DNA of 9,342 bases from Sneathiella sp. (lineage in GTDB: Bacteria > Pseudomonadota > Alphaproteobacteria > Sneathiellales > Sneathiellaceae): assembly GCA_016765515.1 (NCBI GenBank), contig JAESPT010000037.1, positions 1 through 9,342 of the forward strand, given 5' to 3'. Made by a program: the position numbers and the translations under genes. The notes below the pieces were generated by a model. It was not told the DNA's origin. It was given only the letters and a program-made list of their open reading frames with translations, and made no database searches. Positions 4,913 through 9,342 of the stretch are shown here, one piece after another (the first letter of the stretch is position 1; each line of letters opens with the position of its first letter).

Positions 4913-6937
4913 ATGAGACAACTAATATTAATTTTGTTACTAACATTCACTGGATTGAGTAGCTTTTCTCAGAATCTATGTCCAGATAGGGAAGTATGGA
5001 AAAATAAGATTTACGCTGGTGACGAGAAATGTATAGATGACTGGACTAGAATTGCAACATTTGAGGCAAGGAAATGCCAATGTGAAAGAGGTTGGGCACT
5101 AATTGATGGTCACAAAATAACTGCTCCAGAAACTGACCTCAAACAATTAGAAAGCCAATTAGAGATTTTAAAGTATCAAATTCAACATGAGCAAATGTAT
5201 TCAAGCTGTATTGCTGAGTATACACCCAATTATTCACCTTGTAGGAGAAATGGTGGAGACATAACAATGGAGCAGTATAAAAGTGGAAACTTCCCAAAAT
5301 CAAATGAAATAAACAAGCTTCCCTCAAATTCTAATAGTGGGAACGATGTTTTAGAAACTAATAGCAGTGTTGTTGTTAAAGATGAATATTTAGGTTTTTT
5401 AAATCAATTAGCCGGTCAATCGAAAGACCCAGATTTTAGAGAAATGGTGAATACCATGAATGAAAATCATGAAACTGTTTCCTTTGGAAAAAACTTTATT
5501 ATGAATTTAGGGATCGCTGATCAAAATGATATAGATTTCTATAATATGACAGAAAATCTTGCTCAAGCTGTTGCCGTTGGTGTTTGGGTTGCGAGTTGGT
5601 TTAAAAAAGAGGAAGTAATTTTAAATGAAAGTCAAGAGGAAGCATTTCATTATATTTCAAATTTGAGCACACAATTACGGAGAGTTTTTAATGAGGTAAG
5701 AAGTATACCAACTTATCTGGAGTTTAGTCAGAATACTCTTTCAAAATTAGAAATTATTGAGGAGCAATTCATACTCTATAAGAATAGTACAATTATCAAA
5801 CGAGCTCTTTTTTGGGAATATCAAAAATTTGAAGGTTATTTGACTATAGATCAACTGCAAGAAACTCGTCAAAATTTAATGAAACTTTCTAACAAAGAAT
5901 TATTATTGAAAATAGATAATGCAGTAAAATATTTTTCAGCTTCGGAAGCTTTTGCTCACATGTTAAATTCATCTAATGAACTGGTTATTAGTCAAAATAA
6001 AATCCTTTTTTCAAAAGCAAAATGTTATGAATCAATGGGTAAAGTTGATTTAGCTGACGAAATTTTTAAAAAGTTAAATATTTCAACTGATCCTAATTCA
6101 GCAATAAATGGATTGATTGAGTCAATAAAGGTGGACAATACTGCTGCCATATTAAGCTTTTATGACCCTTTAAAGACTTACTTTTTACAAAAAAAAGAAG
6201 TTTCACTATATTATTCAGAACTCGTTCCCATACTAACAACTAACAACGAAGGATTGAGTAGGGTAAGTGCTACCTATTTAATGTGCCTCGGTGCACTTAT
6301 ATATTCTAAATCAGGACAACTTTCTCAAGCACAAGAAGAGCTCGTTTTTTTACAGTTTTTTGACAAAGAATTAAAAAATTGGATGGATTTTAACAAATCT
6401 ATTAAAGAAAAGAAAAAAGCACATGGTGATTTGAAAATTCAGAATGAATACAATTTGGCACACTCCTTTGTATTAGCAACTGAAGCATTGATTTTAAGTA
6501 AACAGCACTCTTACGATTTGGCTATTGAAAAAATCAATGAATCAATTTCTTTGGATGAAAACACAAATAATCTCGGAAATTTAACCAGTCCATATCTACT
6601 CTTTAAACTAGAAATTAAATTTCAAATTATGCTTTCGAAAAAGAATTATCAAGAAGCAAATAATGTCGCTCGTGAAATTAAAATTCAACAAAGAACCTCC
6701 AAGGCAATTGATTTTAATTTTTTTGATGATAAGAAATTTAGATACAGTTTGGCTTTTCTAAACTTTACCTCAAAAAAGTATAACAAAGCTCTTATTTCTC
6801 TCGAGTTTTTAAAAAAAAAGAACCCCAAAAACCCAAAGTATTATTCTCTTCAAAAAAGTATATACTTAGCCATGGGAGAAAATGATAAAGCGACAATATT
6901 AGGTCAACAATACGAAAAATTAATCCTTGAAAAGTAA
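4913..6937 (+). CDS. Large secreted six-Cys, TPR-like protein of unknown function
   Basis: I choose ATG 4913 rather than the longer frame from 4835. It gives a clean signal peptide, MRQLILILLLTFTGLSSFSQ, with cleavage after SQ, and the longer version would begin inside repeat C. The product has 674 residues. The mature N-terminus holds six cysteines (C23, C40, C55, C57, C99, C110) around a short helical stretch at about 75-95, probably a disulfide-bonded domain. A polar linker follows (about 125-150, rich in Asn and Ser), then a mainly helical region. From about residue 365 to the end, helix pairs resemble tetratricopeptide repeats (CYESMGKVDLADEIFKKL, YDLAIEKINESISLDE, YNKALISLEFLKKKNPKNP). 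It is probably periplasmic or surface-exposed; C23 is not in a lipobox. The next gene starts 5 bp after its stop, so they form an operon. No enzymatic motif is seen and I do not recognise the family. Confidence 0.75.
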   Translation: MRQLILILLLTFTGLSSFSQNLCPDREVWKNKIYAGDEKCIDDWTRIATFEARKCQCERGWALIDGHKITAPETDLKQLESQLEILKYQIQHEQMYSSCIAEYTPNYSPCRRNGGDITMEQYKSGNFPKSNEINKLPSNSNSGNDVLETNSSVVVKDEYLGFLNQLAGQSKDPDFREMVNTMNENHETVSFGKNFIMNLGIADQNDIDFYNMTENLAQAVAVGVWVASWFKKEEVILNESQEEAFHYISNLSTQLRRVFNEVRSIPTYLEFSQNTLSKLEIIEEQFILYKNSTIIKRALFWEYQKFEGYLTIDQLQETRQNLMKLSNKELLLKIDNAVKYFSASEAFAHMLNSSNELVISQNKILFSKAKCYESMGKVDLADEIFKKLNISTDPNSAINGLIESIKVDNTAAILSFYDPLKTYFLQKKEVSLYYSELVPILTTNNEGLSRVSATYLMCLGALIYSKSGQLSQAQEELVFLQFFDKELKNWMDFNKSIKEKKKAHGDLKIQNEYNLAHSFVLATEALILSKQHSYDLAIEKINESISLDENTNNLGNLTSPYLLFKLEIKFQIMLSKKNYQEANNVAREIKIQQRTSKAIDFNFFDDKKFRYSLAFLNFTSKKYNKALISLEFLKKKNPKNPKYYSLQKSIYLAMGENDKATILGQQYEKLILEK

Positions 6938-6942
6938 AAACC

Positions 6943-8169
6943 ATGAAAACAAAATTGAATTACTTAATAATGATAACATTAATGTTTGTTAGCATTAATG
7001 TTCTTTCTCAGGAAAAAACAAATGTTGGAACTATCATTTTTCCCAATCCCTCCAACGCAAACGTTCTTGATTTTTTTGACGGTGAAAATGGAAAAATACT
7101 TGGAATGGTAGAATTAAAGGAACCTGCAACTGGTTTTTATAGGCTAAATAAAGAAAAGACCAAGCTATATGTTAGTACAAAGCATTATTCGGACATAATT
7201 GACATGAAAACGTTGGAAATTATACAAGAATACAAACATAAAGAGGTATTAACTCAAAAAGAATGGGATCAGATGGACCCTAACTTATATATATATTGTC
7301 AAGGAGTTACACAAGATGGAATAGGTTTTTACACCTATAATAGTAAAATAAGGGATTTACAAAAAAAATATTTATACGCTGAAGATCAGTCTGAAAAAAA
7401 CAGAATTAACGTGGAATTTGATAATGCACAAAAAATAGACTACTACTACAAAGTGGATATTGAAAATCAAAAAACAGAATTCTACATAGAGTTACCTCAC
7501 AAAATAAAAACAGCCATTGGATACACAAAATTTTATATGTATGAAGACAATACTCTAACAATTAAAAATATTAAAACAAAAGAGACGATACGTGTAATAC
7601 CTAATTTAATTATTGATAAGTCATTTGGTGATGAAATTGGTTCATCCATTATTGTGATAGGGGATCACTTAAACTTCACTTTTTATCCTGACGGTAAAAA
7701 TATACACACCTATAGTTACAATATTAAAGAAGAGAAGATTGTTCGACACATTGTTGAAGACCAAAGTTCAAATCTAATAGCTCAAGGAGGATTACACATG
7801 GTTAATTGTGATAAAACATTCTATAGCAGTACAATTTGTAAACCTAATACGTACCCGGTTTATAATACACCCCCTGCTCCCAAACGCTGGAATAAGAAGA
7901 ATAGGGCAGTATGGCAAACTCAAATAGACAGCTCTCAAGTTGTTCATGCAGAAGCAGTTAAGAATTACATGAAGATCATGTCTAACCCTAGTTGCAGTAT
8001 TGAGATATATAAGGATGAACAACTAAATAATTCTCTAATTTTATTTGAAGATTCCTTTTTTAGTACAATATATAATAATCGATATGTATTTACGTGGAAT
8101 GGTTTTGAATTGCAACTGTATGATATTATCCTAAAGAATCTTGTATGGGAAAATGATGTAGATTATTAA
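6943..8169 (+). CDS. Secreted beta-rich protein, partner of the upstream TPR-like protein
   Basis: A 408-residue exported protein. A signal peptide covers about residues 1-22 (basic MKTKLN, hydrophobic core, cleavage after LSQ). The mature part alternates short beta-like strands and turns (LDFFDGENGKILGMVEL, then KLYVSTKHYSDIIDMKTLEII, LTIKNIKTKETIRVI, FELQLYDIILKNLVWE). This resembles the blade pattern of WD40 or YVTN-like beta-propellers, although a propeller is only an inference. A Pro- and Trp-containing segment (YNTPPAPKRWNKKNRAVW, about 307-324) breaks the pattern. Only 5 bp separate it from the 674-residue protein, and both carry the same kind of signal peptide, so they likely act together outside the cytoplasm. 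No catalytic motif is visible and no family is recognised. The left half of a boundary repeat begins about 30 bp after the stop. Confidence 0.72.
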   Translation: MKTKLNYLIMITLMFVSINVLSQEKTNVGTIIFPNPSNANVLDFFDGENGKILGMVELKEPATGFYRLNKEKTKLYVSTKHYSDIIDMKTLEIIQEYKHKEVLTQKEWDQMDPNLYIYCQGVTQDGIGFYTYNSKIRDLQKKYLYAEDQSEKNRINVEFDNAQKIDYYYKVDIENQKTEFYIELPHKIKTAIGYTKFYMYEDNTLTIKNIKTKETIRVIPNLIIDKSFGDEIGSSIIVIGDHLNFTFYPDGKNIHTYSYNIKEEKIVRHIVEDQSSNLIAQGGLHMVNCDKTFYSSTICKPNTYPVYNTPPAPKRWNKKNRAVWQTQIDSSQVVHAEAVKNYMKIMSNPSCSIEIYKDEQLNNSLILFEDSFFSTIYNNRYVFTWNGFELQLYDIILKNLVWENDVDY

Positions 8170-8194
8170 AACTTCCATAGTAAGTAGTATAAAT

Positions 8195-8245
8195 AACTAT
8201 TTACCAACACCATGTATAGTTCATTGCTTGGGTAGTTTCCTGTTC
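8195..8245 (+). repeat. Left half of a cassette-boundary repeat (copy E)
   Basis: TTACCAACACC at 8201 followed by TATAG, TTCATTGCTTGGG aligns with the left end of copy D (TTGCCAACAAAACC, TTAATCGCTTGG at 9123-9154) and with intron-free copy B. After about 8240 the similarity stops, and no hairpins or CGTTGGCA end follow before the next ORF. It is therefore a truncated copy or a junction left by deletion. Confidence 0.55.
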
Positions 8246-8351
8246 ACAAAAGAAAAAGAGGGCAACTAAAGACCTAATGGGCAATCCGTCCTAATAATAC
8301 GAAATTCAAAGTCAGGTATATAAAACAATAGACTAATGGGACTGGAAATAT

Positions 8352-8558
8352 ATGGTAACTTCCAGAGATATTTTTTACGAATACCATTTTGACAAAACCC
8401 CTTCATTAAAAGGAGAATTAAGACATTCAACTTTATTTGGAATCTACCAAGGAGATTTAATTAGTGATATTGTGAGTAAAAAAGACTCCTCTGAATATTA
8501 TTACAATGGCTCTGGTGCTCCACTAGACACAATTTTGGAATTTGACAGGTTTAGCTGA
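8352..8558 (+). CDS. Small protein of unknown function, possibly frameshifted at its start
   Basis: A 68-residue reading frame of ordinary composition (FYEYHFDKTPSLKGELRH, then STLFGIYQGDLISDIV and EYYYNGSG). No signal peptide, membrane segment or known motif is visible. The start is doubtful. An upstream ATG at 8336 in another frame gives MGLEIYGNFQRYF, and removing one T from the six-T run at 8371-8376 would join it smoothly to YEYHFDKTP. So the native protein may be about 73 residues with a single-base insertion near its 5' end, or the region may be a remnant behind the truncated repeat E. The region between 8246 and 8335 holds nothing I recognise. Confidence 0.4.
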   Translation: MVTSRDIFYEYHFDKTPSLKGELRHSTLFGIYQGDLISDIVSKKDSSEYYYNGSGAPLDTILEFDRFS

Positions 8559-8594
8559 TTTGGAAGAAAGTCTAGGGTAAAATAAAGTTGGATT

Positions 8595-8795
8595 TTATTC
8601 TCCTTCCTTTAAGACAGTGATAACTCCCCTCATTGCGGATACAACACTCTGAATCTCTTTTTGGTCAAAAGTATCTTCTTCTAAATAAAAAAGCATCTCG
8701 ATTCCTAAATCTAAATAATTGGCTAACTCCTGTGGAGATCCATATCTGTCTTCTATTAATTCAGATAAATATTCTATTTGCTTTTTCTTCAACAT
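8595..8795 (-). CDS. Small acidic helical protein divergent from an XRE regulator
   Basis: A 66-residue, predominantly helical, acidic protein (begins MLKKKQIEYLSELIEDRYG, later PQELANYLDLGIEMLFYLEE). No known domain is recognised. It is supported as a real gene rather than chance by its divergent arrangement with the HTH gene at 8890, a good TANNTTTG box on its strand 20-28 bp upstream, and a palindrome at the matching -33 position. These features suggest it is repressed or activated by the HTH protein. It could be a partner such as an antitoxin-like or adaptor protein, but the sequence gives no direct hint. It converges with the ORF ending at 8558. Confidence 0.6.
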   Translation of the reverse strand: MLKKKQIEYLSELIEDRYGSPQELANYLDLGIEMLFYLEEDTFDQKEIQSVVSAMRGVITVLKEGE

Positions 8796-8815
8796 TTAAA
8801 TATCAATGGTTGATG

Positions 8816-8823
8816 CAAATCTA
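8816..8823 (-). promoter_or_regulatory. Candidate Bacteroidota -7 promoter box
   Basis: The minus strand reads TAGATTTG here, a full match to the TANNTTTG consensus of the Bacteroidota primary sigma factor. It lies 20-28 bp upstream of the ATG at 8795. A clear TTG -33 box is missing; its expected place, about 19 bp further upstream, lies in the palindrome at 8841-8854. Confidence 0.5.
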
Positions 8824-8840
8824 TGAAAATTATTAAAAAA

Positions 8841-8868
8841 CTACTAATTAGTAGTAACTAATTGATAG
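8841..8868. promoter_or_regulatory. Palindromic tandem operator candidate
   Basis: CTACTAATTAGTAG at 8841-8854 is a perfect 14-bp palindrome. It is followed directly by TAACTAATTGATAG (8855-8868), a second copy matching at 10 of 14 positions including the core ACTAATT. The pair lies between divergent genes and 21 bp before the HTH gene start, where an autoregulatory repressor would bind. The first copy would cover the -33 region of the minus-strand promoter. Confidence 0.6.
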
Positions 8869-8889
8869 CGGACTTGATTTCTTTACCAA

Positions 8890-9114
8890 ATGAATAAATC
8901 ATCAGAAATCGAAAAACTAGCAAAGCGCATAAAATCCTTAAGAATCAAAAAAGGATATAGCAGTTATGAAAACTTTGCATTTGACAATAAAATCCATAGA
9001 GCGCAATACGGCAGGTACGAAACAGGAACAGATATACAGTATAGTAGTTTGGTTAAGATTGCCAAATCTTTTGACATGACACTTGAAGAATTTTTTAGTG
9101 AAGGGTTTGAATAA
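8890..9114 (+). CDS. XRE-type helix-turn-helix regulator
   Basis: A 74-residue single-domain DNA-binding protein. The HTH_3/Cro-C1 fold is readable: helix 1 IEKLAKRIKSLRIKKGY (residues 7-23), helix 2 SYENFAFDNKI (25-35), recognition helix HRAQYGRYETG (36-46), and a helix SSLVKIAKSFDMTLEEFF (52-69), which is the usual C-terminal part of the domain. There is nothing beyond the DNA-binding domain, so it likely acts as a dimeric repressor. The palindromic tandem site 8841-8868 just upstream is its probable operator and would give control of itself and the divergent 66-residue gene. Its TAA lies 1 bp before repeat copy D begins, so gene and repeat are tightly packed as in cassettes. Confidence 0.85.
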   Translation: MNKSSEIEKLAKRIKSLRIKKGYSSYENFAFDNKIHRAQYGRYETGTDIQYSSLVKIAKSFDMTLEEFFSEGFE

Positions 9115-9115
9115 T

Positions 9116-9256
9116 ATAACGTTTGCCAACAAAACCTATGAATTAATCGCTTGGTTTTGAGACAGTCCGAAAATCCTACCGGATTTTCTTCGTATGTTTT
9201 TACTTGTTATGATTGGTCGCTTATTCGCGCAACTAATCATAGCCATAACGTTGGCA
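9116..9256 (+). repeat. Complete cassette-boundary repeat (copy D)
   Basis: This is the best-preserved copy, 141 bp. Its termini are the inverted pair TGCCAAC (9124-9130) and GTTGGCA (9250-9256); ATAACGTT also occurs as a direct repeat at 9116-9123 and 9245-9252. Inside are a perfect 8-bp hairpin GAAAATCC/GGATTTTC (9169-9188) and a 13-bp arm TATGATTGGTCGC pairing with GCAACTAATCATA (9208-9241) apart from two non-Watson-Crick positions. The same two hairpins in the same order occur in copy B. A long folded site ending in GTT recalls integron attC, but GTTGGCA does not fit the attC core GTTRRRY, so I call it attC-like only by analogy. Confidence 0.75.
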
Positions 9257-9263
9257 GTAATTT

Positions 9264-9342
9264 TGACCCGTCCTGAAATATGTATACAAAAAACAACTGT
9301 ATATGTATAAAAATGATGGATATGTGAGACGTTATAGCGAAA
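9264..9342 (+). mobile_element. Left end of a second IS3-family copy, cut by the window edge
   Basis: These 79 bases match 1538-1616 without a mismatch, starting at the TGACCCG terminus. The element sits 7 bp after CGTTGGCA of repeat D, the same distance as copy 1 from repeat B, and in the same orientation. The 7-bp spacers differ (ATAATTA versus GTAATTT), so the flank is not part of the element. The rest lies outside the window. Confidence 0.9.
9303..9342 (+). CDS. IS3-family transposase OrfA, 5' fragment
   Basis: The first 13 codons (MYKNDGYVRRYSE) of a second orfA, identical in DNA to 1577-1616. It is truncated only by the window edge, so nothing can be said about its integrity. Confidence 0.85.
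   Translation, partial: MYKNDGYVRRYSE

Noticed and set aside
8576..8600. Intrinsic terminator between convergent ORFs
   Set aside because: Only a six-base AT-only inverted repeat (AATAAA/TTTATT) can be drawn, too weak to call.
8633..8836. Plus-strand 67-residue ORF overlapping the divergent regulator region
   Set aside because: It lies antisense to the better supported minus-strand gene at 8595-8795 and runs across that gene's promoter; its composition looks non-coding.
9116..9256. Canonical integron attC site
   Set aside because: The terminal GTTGGCA does not fit GTTRRRY, no integron integrase is in the window, and the L/R box pairs cannot be placed with confidence. The resemblance is kept only as an analogy.

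Overview
The window reads as AT-rich accessory chromosome of a Bacteroidota bacterium, most likely a flavobacterium. The grounds are Sec signal peptides ending in SQ or AQ, almost no Shine-Dalgarno sequences, a TANNTTTG-type -7 box, and small Bacteroidota-style cargo proteins. There is no housekeeping gene, tRNA, rRNA or CRISPR array.

The organising structure is a family of imperfect, partly palindromic repeats that end on the + strand in CGTTGGCA (once CGTTACCA). Right ends lie at 120-127, 1523-1530, 4887-4894 and 9249-9256, all in the same orientation; left ends (TTGCCAAC-like) are visible at 805, 8201 and 9123. Between them sit small gene groups whose first gene starts within about 20-40 bp of a right end, once insertions are removed. 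The layout resembles a gene-cassette array. The terminal motif does not fit the canonical integron attC core, and no integrase is present here.

Region by region: (1) 101-833, a repeat end, a small gene broken by an in-frame stop, and a three-helix membrane protein. (2) 811-1530, a repeat whose left end is split by an ORF-less group II intron on the minus strand. (3) 1538-2845, a complete IS3-family element with a 3-bp target duplication. (4) 2856-4154, a complete IS481-like element with 30-bp perfect inverted repeats and a candidate 4-bp duplication. (5) 4181-4795, a secreted YwqK/MORN-repeat protein. (6) 4805-4894, another repeat. (7) 4913-8169, a two-gene unit of large secreted proteins: a six-Cys plus TPR-like protein and a beta-rich protein. 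(8) 8195-8558, a partial repeat and a small, possibly frameshifted gene. (9) 8595-9114, divergent small genes, one an XRE-type regulator, with a palindromic operator between them. (10) 9116-9256, a complete repeat, followed at once by the first 79 bp of a second copy of the IS3 element.

The most notable point is that three insertions use the repeats as targets. The group II intron sits in the left terminal motif of one repeat. Two copies of the same IS3 element sit exactly 7 bp beyond the right terminal motif of two divergent repeats, in the same orientation. This parallels the known use of integron attC sites by some group IIC introns and some IS elements, and suggests the repeats form a structured, recurrent target.
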